The notes: a model not told the origin generated them from the sequence alone. 64,000 nucleotides of DNA from JBFMFH01 sp040752275 (GCA_040752275.1 JBFMFH010000051.1:42372-106371); one strand, 5' to 3'. Shown: positions 52,665 through 61,395, counted from the first letter of the stretch. A program made the numbers and translations.

Positions 52665-52715
52665 CTCGCGAGGCGGCGCCTCGCGAGGTCACTGTGTTGG
52701 CCTTGCCTCTCCCTC
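52665..52715 (+). repeat. Palindrome plus dispersed repeat, copy B
   Basis: A perfect 10-base inverted repeat with a three-base centre (ctcgcgaggc, ggc, gcctcgcgag) at 52665-52687 runs into the copy of the 50497-50543 repeat. It ends exactly where the blaI -35 begins. Confidence 0.55.
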
Positions 52716-52751
52716 TTGACAAACCCAGTACTAACTACTAAGTTATTAGTA
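52716..52751 (+). promoter_or_regulatory. blaI promoter with BlaI-type operator
   Basis: TTGACA at 52716-52721 and TAAGTT at 52739-52744 are 17 bases apart. The inverted half-sites TACTAA (52729-52734) and TTAGTA (52746-52751) flank the -10. They resemble the TACTA/TAGTA dyads of BlaI/MecI operators. Binding there would block the promoter, giving autoregulation of blaI and the M56 gene. Confidence 0.65.
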
Positions 52752-52757
52752 ACGATC

Positions 52758-53129
52758 ATGAAGCCGCGATCCAGCACGCTCACGCCCCAGGAACTCGAGA
52801 TCATGAAGGTGGTCTGGCTCAAGGGTGAGGCCACCGTCCGCGACGTCTACGAGGTCCTCCGCGAGCGCCGCAAACTCGCCTACACCACCGTGATGACGAT
52901 GATGCGGGTGCTCGAGGGGAAGGGTCACCTCAGACGTCGCGCCGAAGACCGGGCCTACGTCTACAAGCCCGCCAAGCCCGAAAGCGCCGTCGTCCGCTCG
53001 ATGGTGCGGGAATTCGTCGACCGCCTCTTCGACGGGGCCGCCCAGCCGCTCCTGGTGCATCTTGTGAAGGACCGGCGTCTCACACGGAAGGAAGTCGAGG
53101 AACTCGTGCGGCAGATCGAGGAGGCGTAA
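52758..53129 (+). CDS. BlaI/MecI family transcriptional repressor
   Basis: This 123-residue protein has the Penicillinase_R winged helix: LTPQELEIMKVVWLKGEATV, RDVYEVLRERRKLAYTTVMT (recognition helix) and MMRVLEGKGHLRRR. A C-terminal dimerisation helix pair (VREFVDRLFDGAAQPLLVHL) follows. The known mechanism is inactivation by cleavage by, or through, the BlaR1/MecR1 membrane protease encoded next door. The linker SAVVRSMV is near the usual cleavage region. The start at 52758 is 13 bases after the -10, with no ribosome binding site, so the leader is very short. The gene ends one base before the M56 gene. Confidence 0.93.
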   Translation: MKPRSSTLTPQELEIMKVVWLKGEATVRDVYEVLRERRKLAYTTVMTMMRVLEGKGHLRRRAEDRAYVYKPAKPESAVVRSMVREFVDRLFDGAAQPLLVHLVKDRRLTRKEVEELVRQIEEA

Positions 53130-53130
53130 G

Positions 53131-56004
53131 ATGTCGACCCTCGCCCTCGGCAACTTCTGGGCCTGGGCCATCCAGGTCGCCGCCATCGCGGCCGTCGGCC
53201 TCCTGCTGCCGGTCGTCGCGAGAATCACGTCGCCCCGTGCGCGACTGGTCTACCTGCGGGGACTCCTGTTGGCCTGCCTGGTGCTCCCCTTCGTCCAGCC
53301 GTGGGTGCCTCTGCCGGCCCCGCTGCCCGCTCCCGGCGTGGCGTGGTCCGTCAACCTCGAGAGTCCGCTCGAGAACGCTGGAGCCGTCGAGATCATGCCG
53401 GCCGTCTCGCCTGCCGCGGCCGCCACGGAACAACCGGTATGGCCCTGGACGATCGAGCAGACACTGCTCGGGGTAGCGGTCGCAGGAGCCGCGGCGCGCG
53501 TTGCGTGGCTCGGACTCGGACTCTGGTCGTTGGGCCGGCTCCGCCGACGTGGCCGTCCCCTCCACCCGATGCCCGAGCCCGTCGAGGACGCCCGCCTCGC
53601 GGTGGGTGCCTCCGCGGATGTGCTGGTCTCCGATATGGTGGCGCGACCCGTCACCTTCGGCTTCCGCCGCCCTGCGGTCATTGTCCCTGAGGAGTACCGT
53701 GATCTCGCGCCCGACGAGCAGCGGACCATTGCCATGCACGAACTGCTGCACGTGCGCCGGCGGGACTGGGTCCGCACGCTCGGCGACGAGATCGTCAGGG
53801 CCGTGCTGTGGTTCCATCCCGCGATCTGGTGGCTCATCGACCAGATCCACCTCGGGATCGAGCAGGTGGTCGACCGGGAGGTGGTGCGCCTGTCGGGTGC
53901 CCGCCGGCCGTATCTCGAGGCGCTGCTGAAGATGGCCGCCTCGCGCCCCGTTCCGCTGCTGCATCCCGCATCCATGTTCCTGAAACAACGTCATCTCGCC
54001 CATCGCGTGGCCTCGCTCGTGAAGGAGGCGTCCATGTCGCGCATCCGTCTCGCCGCGTCGTTGACCGTCGTCGGTGTCCTTCTCGTCACCAGCGGCTACT
54101 TCGTCGTCCAGGCGTTCCCGCTGCGGACCATGTTCGAGCCCGTCGTGCTGCCCGAGGTGCCGCAGCAGATGGCGTACGTGGCGGCCCCGGCACCGCCGCC
54201 GCCTCCTCCGCCACCGGCCGCGAAGGAAGGCCCGGGCCAGGCCCTCGAGGCTGTGGGCGCGCCTGACCACGGATCGGTCGCCGCCGGCCAGCAGACCAAG
54301 CCCGTCGTCGATCCCAAGCTGCAGGCGCCGCGGCCGGGAATGACGACTCCCGCGCCGGTGCCACCGGGACCGCCAAAGCCCGATGAAGCCACGCTGCGGG
54401 CCAGGATCCAGGCGAACCCGGGGGATCAGTCCTGGTACTTCGCACTTGCCAAGCTGTTGGAGGATCAGAAGCGGTACGACGAAGCCGAGCAGGTATGGCT
54501 CCAGGCGAGGTCAGCCGGCACGGACACGGTTAAGGCACTGCTGCAGTTGGCTGGCTTCTACAACCGTCGGGGAGACTTCGAGAGGTGCGTGGCCGCGCTG
54601 AGAGAGAGGGCCGACTTCGAGCCGGGGAACCCCGAGGCCCACTACACGATCGCGACCTACTACTGGGACAAGGCGTACCGCGACTCGGCGCTGAGCGGCG
54701 AAGACAAGACGGCATTTGTCGAAAGCGGCCTCGCAGCCGTCGACACCGCGCTGCAATTGAAGCCGGACTACATGGAGGCGCTGACCTACAAGAACCTGCT
54801 GCTGCGGCTGAAGGCCAACCTCGCATCGGATCCCGCGGCCGTCCAGGCGCTGATTGCCGAGGCCGACAGGTACCGGCAGCAGGCAATCGACATCAGGAAC
54901 CGGTTGTTCCCGGTTCCGGCCAATGCCGTGCGGATTGGAGGGACCATCGGGCCGCCCACGAAGGTGAAAGACGTCAGGCCCGAGTACCCGGCTGAGGCCG
55001 CAGCCGCGAACGTTGCGGGCGTCGTCATCATCGAGGCCGTGATCGGCGAGGATGGGCGCGTGAGCGCGTCGCGCGTGTTGCGCTCGATTCCGCTGCTCGA
55101 CCAGGCCGCGATGAATGCGGTCAGGCAATGGGAGTTCACGCCGACGCTCCTGAATGGCGTGCCCGTGCCGGTGGTGATGACGGTCACCGTGAACTTCGTG
55201 TCCTCATCGGGCTCCGGTGGACTTGCCGAGGCCGCCGCGCTGCCCCCACCGCCCCCCCCGCCGCCCCCACCGGCTGGCGCGTCGGGCTCGGGAACGTACC
55301 GCCCATACCCGTACACAGGCAGCCCCGTGACGATGGACTTTACGAATGCTGACCTCGGCGTGGTGCTCAGGGCATTCGAGCGAATCAGCCGCATGACGAT
55401 TGTCGGCGACCCGCAGGCGCTTGCAAAGGCCAACAGCCCGCTGGTCGTCCAGAAGGCCACGTTCAAGGAGACTCCCTGGGACCAGGCCCTGGAAGTCATC
55501 CTGCGCAGCCACCAACTGGGGTACGTCATCGAGGGCAACACCATTCGCCTGGTGCCGCTGTATGAATTGTCGCCAGGCGTGGGCGGTGCTGTTGGAGGCC
55601 GCGCGCAGAACGCCGCCGGAGCTCTGGCCGCCGCGCGCGCGGCAAGCGGTGCAGGAACTGGCGGGACTCCGGCCTCGCCGCCTCCGACGGACACGACGGA
55701 CCCGTGGTATCCACTCAACGTCCTTCGAGTCGGCGGCAGCGTCCGCCCGCCGACCAAGATCGTCGACGTCCGCGCGGCGTATCCCGAAGACGCGAAGAAC
55801 GCCGGCGTGCAGGGTGTCGTCATCATCGAGGCGGTAATTGGCACAGACGGCAAGGTCTCACAAGCGCGGGTCCTGCGCTCGATTCCCATGCTGGACCAGG
55901 CAGCCCTCGACGCGGTCCAGCAGTGGCAATTCACGCCGACGATGCTGAACGGCATGCTCGTGCCGGTCGTGATGACGGTGACAGTCAACTTCACGCTGCA
56001 GTAG
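53131..56004 (+). CDS. BlaR1-like M56 membrane protease fused to TPR, two TonB C-terminal domains and an STN/secretin-like domain
   Basis: This 957-residue protein is a rare domain chain. Residues 1-300 form an M56 protease with several membrane helices and the zinc motif HELLH (203-207), with Glu244 in GIEQVVDREVV as likely third ligand. A further membrane helix lies at about 306-328 and a proline run near 350. TPR-like helices follow at about 416-590 and a TonB C-terminal domain at about 598-690. A second proline run (about 704-715) leads to an STN/PilQ-like domain (735-811, MDFTNADLGVVLRAFERISR). A second, near-duplicate TonB domain (866-957) ends the protein. No penicillin-binding sensor domain is present. 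Paired with BlaI, it is probably a periplasm-to-cytoplasm signalling protease. A strong terminator follows. Confidence 0.88.
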   Translation: MSTLALGNFWAWAIQVAAIAAVGLLLPVVARITSPRARLVYLRGLLLACLVLPFVQPWVPLPAPLPAPGVAWSVNLESPLENAGAVEIMPAVSPAAAATEQPVWPWTIEQTLLGVAVAGAAARVAWLGLGLWSLGRLRRRGRPLHPMPEPVEDARLAVGASADVLVSDMVARPVTFGFRRPAVIVPEEYRDLAPDEQRTIAMHELLHVRRRDWVRTLGDEIVRAVLWFHPAIWWLIDQIHLGIEQVVDREVVRLSGARRPYLEALLKMAASRPVPLLHPASMFLKQRHLAHRVASLVKEASMSRIRLAASLTVVGVLLVTSGYFVVQAFPLRTMFEPVVLPEVPQQMAYVAAPAPPPPPPPPAAKEGPGQALEAVGAPDHGSVAAGQQTKPVVDPKLQAPRPGMTTPAPVPPGPPKPDEATLRARIQANPGDQSWYFALAKLLEDQKRYDEAEQVWLQARSAGTDTVKALLQLAGFYNRRGDFERCVAALRERADFEPGNPEAHYTIATYYWDKAYRDSALSGEDKTAFVESGLAAVDTALQLKPDYMEALTYKNLLLRLKANLASDPAAVQALIAEADRYRQQAIDIRNRLFPVPANAVRIGGTIGPPTKVKDVRPEYPAEAAAANVAGVVIIEAVIGEDGRVSASRVLRSIPLLDQAAMNAVRQWEFTPTLLNGVPVPVVMTVTVNFVSSSGSGGLAEAAALPPPPPPPPPPAGASGSGTYRPYPYTGSPVTMDFTNADLGVVLRAFERISRMTIVGDPQALAKANSPLVVQKATFKETPWDQALEVILRSHQLGYVIEGNTIRLVPLYELSPGVGGAVGGRAQNAAGALAAARAASGAGTGGTPASPPPTDTTDPWYPLNVLRVGGSVRPPTKIVDVRAAYPEDAKNAGVQGVVIIEAVIGTDGKVSQARVLRSIPMLDQAALDAVQQWQFTPTMLNGMLVPVVMTVTVNFTLQ

Positions 56005-56032
56005 AACTCCACGCGCGTCAACTCCTCGCGTC

Positions 56033-56072
56033 AACGGCGCGGGAGGCCTCCCCTCCCCGCGCCGTTCTTTTT
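56033..56072 (+). terminator. Rho-independent terminator of the blaI-M56 operon
   Basis: AACGGCGCGGG (56033-56043) and CCCGCGCCGTT (56056-56066) form an 11-bp perfect stem with a 12-base loop, followed by cttttt. This is the clearest intrinsic terminator in the window. Confidence 0.88.
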
Positions 56073-56122
56073 GCCCAGGACTTCCCGAGGCGTGCCAGAA
56101 TAGGTGCCGAAGGCGCTGGCCC

Positions 56123-57019
56123 ATGAAGCACGCACTCGCTCTTCTCACGGTCCTCCTGTGGCCGGTCAATGCCCTGGCCCAGACGACGCTCCCGGCGCTT
56201 CCGTCTCGCGTCGAGATCTGGGGCGGTTGGGCACTTGCGTGGCCAACCTCAGGCGGACTCGTCGAGGTCGAGTACGAGCCGGTGCTGCGCCTGGGTGGGA
56301 CACCCCTCGACAGCCGGGGCACGCAGGTATTGGCCGTCGACACCGAGACCGGCCGTGGGCTCGATCTGGGCGTCAATGTGTTCTTCAGCCGCCAACTGGG
56401 CGTGCAGGTGGCGTTCACGCGATCCAGCGCGGACGTGAGCGGTACCGCAGGCGAGTACTCCGACTACCTGCAGTACATCAGCCGGCCGCCGCCCTGGTAC
56501 GACCCCGTCGTCGGCACCTACGCCCGGACATCCCCGGCGCAAGCAGCGGTCGGCCGGATGAAGTACCGATCGCTCGGGTTCGGGGGCGTCGCCCGCTGGG
56601 AAGACGCTCGGGGGCGTGTTGGTGGAACCATTTCCGGAGGGGTCAACGTCGACCGCTACTCTGGCGAAGTCGAGAACGTCGTCTACACTCAGTTCGTTCT
56701 GGGCGGGCACTCGACGCTCTTTCCGGTCCACCATCGCGTCGTGATGGCCCTTGACGAGGACAAGAGCTTCTGGGGCCCGTATGTGGCTGCGGACTTCCAC
56801 GTCAGGGTGGCGAGCCGCCTCGCCGTCCTGGCGGGCGTCCGTGGATCGCTCGGGTCGCGCGTCACGATTCCGGCCGGTCCCGTACGCCTGGTCGATCCCA
56901 ATGAGGACACGTGGTCGCCGGAGCTGACCGATGTGCAGCGGGTACTTGGCACGCAGCCGCTCGAGTTGCCCTCCGCACGCTGGCACCTCATCATCGGGGC
57001 CAAGGTGTTTGTGAAGTAG
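56123..57019 (+). CDS. Exported protein of unknown function, outer-membrane beta-barrel-like
   Basis: This 298-residue protein has a signal peptide ending at ALAQ. The mature part has alternating hydrophobic and aromatic strands (VEIWGGWALAWPT, LGVNVFFSRQLGVQVAFTR, GVARWEDARGRVGGTISGG, AADFHVRVASRLAVLAGVRG) as in small outer-membrane beta-barrels of the porin-like/OmpW type. A final strand WHLIIGAKVFVK ends in an acceptable barrel-type terminus. No known family is recognised. The D-aminoacylase gene starts nine bases downstream, so both are probably on one transcript. Confidence 0.72.
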   Translation: MKHALALLTVLLWPVNALAQTTLPALPSRVEIWGGWALAWPTSGGLVEVEYEPVLRLGGTPLDSRGTQVLAVDTETGRGLDLGVNVFFSRQLGVQVAFTRSSADVSGTAGEYSDYLQYISRPPPWYDPVVGTYARTSPAQAAVGRMKYRSLGFGGVARWEDARGRVGGTISGGVNVDRYSGEVENVVYTQFVLGGHSTLFPVHHRVVMALDEDKSFWGPYVAADFHVRVASRLAVLAGVRGSLGSRVTIPAGPVRLVDPNEDTWSPELTDVQRVLGTQPLELPSARWHLIIGAKVFVK

Positions 57020-57028
57020 GGGGAGCCC

Positions 57029-58720
57029 GTGGAGAGGCCCGTTGATATCACCCGCCGGGACTTCATCGGCAAGGGCGCGGCGGCTGGTGTCGGGACGCTG
57101 GCGGCCCTGTACTCGCCGGCGATCCTGGCGCAGCCCCGCTTCGATCTGGTGATTCTTGGCGGGGTGGTGCTCGACGGCACCGGGACGCCCCCGTTCCCAG
57201 GCGACATCGGCATCGTGGGTGACCGCATCGTCGCGCTGGGCCGAATTCCCCGTGAACAGGGCGCGCGGGTGATCGATGCGTCGAGCCAGCACGTGGCCCC
57301 GGGGTTCATCGACATTCACACCCACTCCGACGGCGACATCCTCGAATACCCCACGGCCGACAGCCGCGTGCGTCAGGGCGTGACGACCGAGGTCACGGGC
57401 AATTGTGGAGGGTCCGCGGCGCCACTGTCGCGCGAACGCCCGGCCGAATCGCTCCAGTCGCCGGCGCAGGAAGGCCGCGAGCCGAGGTGGACGGGCGTGG
57501 CCTCGTACTGTGACTACCTCGACCGATTCGGGATCTCGGTCAACCATGCCCAGCTGATCGGCCAGGGGACGTTGCGCCGAAATGCCGTTGGCCTCGTAGA
57601 TCGCCCGCTGGCGGCCGACGAACTGGACCACGTGCTTCGCGCCGTCGACGAAGGGATGGCCGAGGGCGCATTCGGCCTGTCGACAGGACTCGAGTACGTG
57701 CCGGGGCGCTACACGCCAACGGACGAGATCGTGGCCATGGCCAGAATCGCCGCCCGCCATGGTGGCTTCTACGCCTCGCACATCCGCAACGAGGAGATCC
57801 ACGTTCTCGAGGCGGTCGACGAGGCCATCACCATCGGCCGCCAGGCTGGGTGTCGCGTCGAGATCTCGCACCTGAAGGCGACCGGGCGCGGGAACTGGGC
57901 CAAGCAGCAGGGCGCCCTCGACCTGATCGAGGCGGCGCGACGCGGCGGCGTGGCCGTGCTGGCAGATGCCTACCCGTACACCGCGTACTCGACCGGCCTG
58001 ACGATCCTCCTCCCCGCCGACACGCTCGAAGGTGGAACGCCGGCCATGCTGGGCAGGCTCGCCGATCCCTCCACGCGGGCGGCGATCCGTTCGCACCTGG
58101 TGACCCAGGTGTCACAGGACCCCGGCGACTTCTCCCTGATCGTGATTGCCCGCATGAAGGCCGACGAGGACCAGGCGCTCGTGGGTCAGAGTGTGGCCCG
58201 CATCGCCGAGCTCTGGCGTCTCGATCCCGCCGAGACCATCATTCGGCTCATCGAGAAGGAGCAGGGCAACGTCCCGTTCATCGGCCACGGCATGAGCGCC
58301 GAGAATGTCGAGCGCGTGCTGGCGCATCCCCTCGTGATGGTGGGATCGGACGGGTACTCGATGGCACCCACGGGACGGGCCGCCCGGTCGCGGCCCCACC
58401 CGCGTTCCTACGGAACGTTCGCGAGAGTCCTCGGGTACTACTGCCGGGACCGCCGGCTATTCAGCCTGGCCGAAGCGGTGCGCAAGATGACGAGCATGCC
58501 GGCCGACCAGGTCGGGCTGCGGGACCGCGGGCGGATTGCCGCCGGCAAGGCCGCCGATCTCGTCGTGTTCGATCCGGCCACCGTCAAGGACGAAGCGACG
58601 TTCGACACGCCTCATCGTTTCGCGACCGGGATCCGCCACGTGCTGGTCAACGGCGTGCCGGTCGTGGAGAACGGCGAGCACACCGGTGCGAAGCCGGGCC
58701 GGGCTCTGCGCCGCACGTAG
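57029..58720 (+). CDS. N-acyl-D-amino-acid deacylase (amidohydrolase), Tat-exported
   Basis: This 563-residue metalloenzyme starts at a GTG with GGGGGAG upstream. A twin-arginine signal (TRRDFIGKGAAAGVG) exports it folded. The amidohydrolase barrel has the metal motif FIDIHTHSDGD (about 95-102), GVTTEVTGNCG (which normally holds the metal-site Cys), EISHLKATGRGNW and GSDGYSMAPTG (catalytic Asp). Typical substrates are N-acyl-D-amino acids or peptidoglycan-related D-amino acids. It lies in the same direction as the preceding membrane protein, and converges with the next amidohydrolase gene after only two bases. Confidence 0.92.
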   Translation: MERPVDITRRDFIGKGAAAGVGTLAALYSPAILAQPRFDLVILGGVVLDGTGTPPFPGDIGIVGDRIVALGRIPREQGARVIDASSQHVAPGFIDIHTHSDGDILEYPTADSRVRQGVTTEVTGNCGGSAAPLSRERPAESLQSPAQEGREPRWTGVASYCDYLDRFGISVNHAQLIGQGTLRRNAVGLVDRPLAADELDHVLRAVDEGMAEGAFGLSTGLEYVPGRYTPTDEIVAMARIAARHGGFYASHIRNEEIHVLEAVDEAITIGRQAGCRVEISHLKATGRGNWAKQQGALDLIEAARRGGVAVLADAYPYTAYSTGLTILLPADTLEGGTPAMLGRLADPSTRAAIRSHLVTQVSQDPGDFSLIVIARMKADEDQALVGQSVARIAELWRLDPAETIIRLIEKEQGNVPFIGHGMSAENVERVLAHPLVMVGSDGYSMAPTGRAARSRPHPRSYGTFARVLGYYCRDRRLFSLAEAVRKMTSMPADQVGLRDRGRIAAGKAADLVVFDPATVKDEATFDTPHRFATGIRHVLVNGVPVVENGEHTGAKPGRALRRT

Positions 58721-58722
58721 AT

Positions 58723-60357
58723 TCAGCGTCTTGCGCCGGCCTTCGCTCGCTCCTGCTTCTGCTTCTCCACCATCGCGGCCACATCCGCCAGGAGCTTCTT
58801 CGCGTCGTAGACGATGCCGTCCTTGATGGTGTGGCGGACGCCGCCGACCTGCTCGACCCGGCCCGTCTTCACGTTGAGACGCGTGGCACCCGTGCCGTAG
58901 AGCACCTTCAGATTCGCGATCGGGTTCTCGCCGACGATCACCATGTCGGCCAGCAGTCCCGGCCGGACGATGCCGAAGTCAATCGGCCGGCCCTTCGGCT
59001 CGTGCAATGACAGCGCCGGGTTCATGGTCGCGGCCTGAATGATCTCCAGCGGATGGAAGCCGGCTTCCTGCAACAGCTCCATTTCGTGGATCGTGCCGAA
59101 CCCGTACGTGTTGTAGATGAAGCCCGCGTCGGATCCGACCGTGACACGGCCGCCCATACGCTTGTAGTCGTTGAGCAGGCGGAACCAGACCTGGAAGAAG
59201 CTGCGCCACGCCGCCTCGTCGTACGACGTCCAGTCGTGGAAGTACGCGCCGTGATTCGTCAGGCTCGGCGTGTAGAAGTCGATGAGCGACGGGAGCGTGT
59301 ATGTGTCGTGCCAGTCGCGCGAGCGGAGCGCCATCACGTCCCGGCCCGCGGCGTACGCCGTCATCGTCGGATTGAAGACCGTGCCGAGCTTCAGGTGCTC
59401 CCGCAGGTACGCCATCCACTCGGGGCTGCCGGGCGGGTGGATCCTGTCCCAGAGACGAGCGACCTGGCCGAACCGCCACTGCTCGTTGTCATAGTTCATG
59501 TCGGGCGGCCAGGGCTGCACGACGTAATCGCGCATCAGCGCCTCGAAGTGCCCGTAGAAGTGCGTGACCGTCTGCAGGCCGAGGCGCGCCGCCTGGATGG
59601 CGTTCAGTTGTGCCACGCCGGTCTGGCCGAGGTGCGCCATCGTGCCGAAACCGACCTTCCTGGCCTCGTCGAAGAGCGCGGCGGCAATCTCCGGACGCGT
59701 CGCGAAGAGCTTGATGCCGTCGACGCCGTTCTTCGCGCCCCATTGCACCCAGGCCCGCGCCTGCTCGGGGGTGTCGACGGGCCCCTGATCCCAGCCGCTT
59801 CCCGCCGTCTGGTAGTTGAACATCCGCGGCGCCACGATCTCGTTCCTGGCGCTGCGCGCCTTTTCGCTCACCGACATCGCATGCGACGTCAGGGACACGC
59901 CGCGGACGGTCGTGATGCCGTGCGACATCCACAACTTGTAGACGTACTCGGCCTCGGGATTCTTGGGCGGCCCACCGATGTGGACGTGATCGTCGACGAA
60001 GCCCGGCAGCACGTACATGCCGGTGGCATCGACCTCGTGGTCGGCGTTCTGCGGCGGTCGGTTTGGCCGCAGCGGGAGGCCCGGGGTGCCCGCGCTCCTG
60101 ATCGCCGTGATGCGGTTCTGCTCGACGATGATATCGACCGGGCCCCGTGGTGGAGCGCCCGTACCATCGATGAGGATGGCGCCGCGAATGACCAGCGTCT
60201 TGAACGGCCCCGCACCTTCGCCGGCCTGGCGGGCGGGCGCCGGGACGAGTTGCGGGCCTCTCGGCTGGGCCGAAACGGAGGACTGCCCCGGTTCGAAACC
60301 GGTCAACAGGAGAACGACAACGGCCGACAGAAGAACACGGGCAGCGGGTCGAGACAT
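58723..60357 (-). CDS. Secreted amidohydrolase family protein
   Basis: This 544-residue protein has a signal peptide (LLSAVVVLLLTGF). The amidohydrolase barrel contains VDDHVHIGG (metal HxH), MAHLGQTG, TVTHFYGHFE and GSDAGFIYNTYGFGTIHEME with the catalytic Asp. The end PGLLADMVIVGENPIANLK is typical of imidazolonepropionase-like and prolidase-like members. The usual carbamylated Lys position reads GVDGIKLFA. Substrate is unknown. The ATG at 60357 is chosen for the signal peptide; a TATAAT lies 34 bases upstream (60392-60397 on the minus strand). The gene runs convergent to the D-aminoacylase. Confidence 0.9.
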   Translation of the reverse strand: MSRPAARVLLSAVVVLLLTGFEPGQSSVSAQPRGPQLVPAPARQAGEGAGPFKTLVIRGAILIDGTGAPPRGPVDIIVEQNRITAIRSAGTPGLPLRPNRPPQNADHEVDATGMYVLPGFVDDHVHIGGPPKNPEAEYVYKLWMSHGITTVRGVSLTSHAMSVSEKARSARNEIVAPRMFNYQTAGSGWDQGPVDTPEQARAWVQWGAKNGVDGIKLFATRPEIAAALFDEARKVGFGTMAHLGQTGVAQLNAIQAARLGLQTVTHFYGHFEALMRDYVVQPWPPDMNYDNEQWRFGQVARLWDRIHPPGSPEWMAYLREHLKLGTVFNPTMTAYAAGRDVMALRSRDWHDTYTLPSLIDFYTPSLTNHGAYFHDWTSYDEAAWRSFFQVWFRLLNDYKRMGGRVTVGSDAGFIYNTYGFGTIHEMELLQEAGFHPLEIIQAATMNPALSLHEPKGRPIDFGIVRPGLLADMVIVGENPIANLKVLYGTGATRLNVKTGRVEQVGGVRHTIKDGIVYDAKKLLADVAAMVEKQKQERAKAGARR

Positions 60358-60406
60358 GGGCGACTCCCGGGTGCAATGGACGGCGCCGGAGATTATACCC
60401 GGGCGC

Positions 60407-61237
60407 TCACTGTCCGGCCGCCGTCTTCCACGACCCGTACATCGGGTTGGGAAGCGCGATCCACCGGACACCCCACATGGCCGCGTTCGCGGCGTCAAGC
60501 GCCCGGCGGGCCTCGAGTGAGCCCCTGGCGCCCTGGATGAAGTCGCCAAAATCGTCGCCGACGAGCAACAGGATGCGGAAGTCCTGGGCGACCACGCGGC
60601 GGCGGCTCGACTTGTCGGACACCCAGTCCGGGCGCTCGTTCTTGGTCAGCACCGTATCGCGGCTCGTATCGAGCGGAAAGCCAAGAGCGGCCAAGTTGTC
60701 ACGCGTGGCGGCTTCGAGCGCGCGGTCACGATTCGTGACGTAGAACACCGCCACGCCCTTGGTGGCCGCGGCACGGGTGAACTCGAGCGCGCCGGGAACC
60801 GGCGTCGCCTTGCGTTCGTTGCACCACGCCGCCCAGCGCTCCTCGCTGAAGGTGGTGCCTTCCCGGATGTTCCGTTCTTCGCTCTCGCTGTTGTCGAGGA
60901 CGGTCTCGTCCACGTCCAGGATGACCGCCGTCGGCTTCGAGCCGACGTCACCCGTCTGCTCGAGAGCGGCCGTCCATTGCGGATCGGCGAGCGCCCGATC
61001 GAGCATCAGCGCTGCCAGCCGATAGGCTTGGATAGCCGTTGCCCGGTACTCAACCGATGTGCGGAACCAGGCCACCGAGTCCGGCAGGGCGGCCGGTCTG
61101 ACGCCCGGCGCCGCCGAAGCCGGGGCTGCCGGTGCCGGCCTGACCGGAATCGGAGCGCTGCGCGTGGCACACGCGCCGGAAGTCAGGCACATCAAGAGGC
61201 CGGCTGCGAAAATCAGAGGCAAGCTGGGTCGAGTCAT
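60407..61237 (-). CDS. HAD superfamily acid phosphatase, e(P4)-like (class C)
   Basis: This 276-residue exported phosphatase has the HAD motif I DVDETVLDNSE (nucleophile Asp108, acid/base Asp110), motif II YVTNRD, motif III Lys in SDKSSRRR and motif IV VGDDFGDF. It is class C, like Haemophilus lipoprotein e(P4), which dephosphorylates nucleotides such as NMN and 5'-AMP. The N-terminus has a hydrophobic signal ending in TSGAC (Cys23), a possible but non-ideal lipobox. A Pro/Ala linker follows. It lies 49 bases upstream of the amidohydrolase gene and shares its direction, so co-transcription is possible. Confidence 0.9.
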   Translation of the reverse strand: MTRPSLPLIFAAGLLMCLTSGACATRSAPIPVRPAPAAPASAAPGVRPAALPDSVAWFRTSVEYRATAIQAYRLAALMLDRALADPQWTAALEQTGDVGSKPTAVILDVDETVLDNSESEERNIREGTTFSEERWAAWCNERKATPVPGALEFTRAAATKGVAVFYVTNRDRALEAATRDNLAALGFPLDTSRDTVLTKNERPDWVSDKSSRRRVVAQDFRILLLVGDDFGDFIQGARGSLEARRALDAANAAMWGVRWIALPNPMYGSWKTAAGQ

Positions 61238-61259
61238 GCCACCATCCTACCGGCAAACA

Positions 61260-61309
61260 GGGACCGGGGACCGGGGATCAGGGGCCAGTTGTGGATGTTC
61301 CCGGTCCCC
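61260..61309. repeat. Heptanucleotide GGGACCG repeat with inverted arm
   Basis: The units gggaccg, gggaccg, gggatca and ggggcca lie at 61260-61287. GGGGACCGGG (61266-61275) is exactly complementary to CCCGGTCCCC (61300-61309), so a ten-base stem with a 24-base loop is possible. It lies between two minus-strand genes. Confidence 0.7.
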
Positions 61310-61395
61310 ATCCATAGCCGGATCCTCAGCCGTGATCCCGGCGGTCGCGCCCGAGTGGTGTGTGTGTTGAGTGGCTTCCGGCCCGTTCGCCGGCC

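Noticed and set aside
52509..52757. Longer BlaI with an 83-residue N-terminal extension
   Set aside because: The extension would read through the promoter and operator and the palindromic repeat; the winged helix begins directly after the ATG at 52758.
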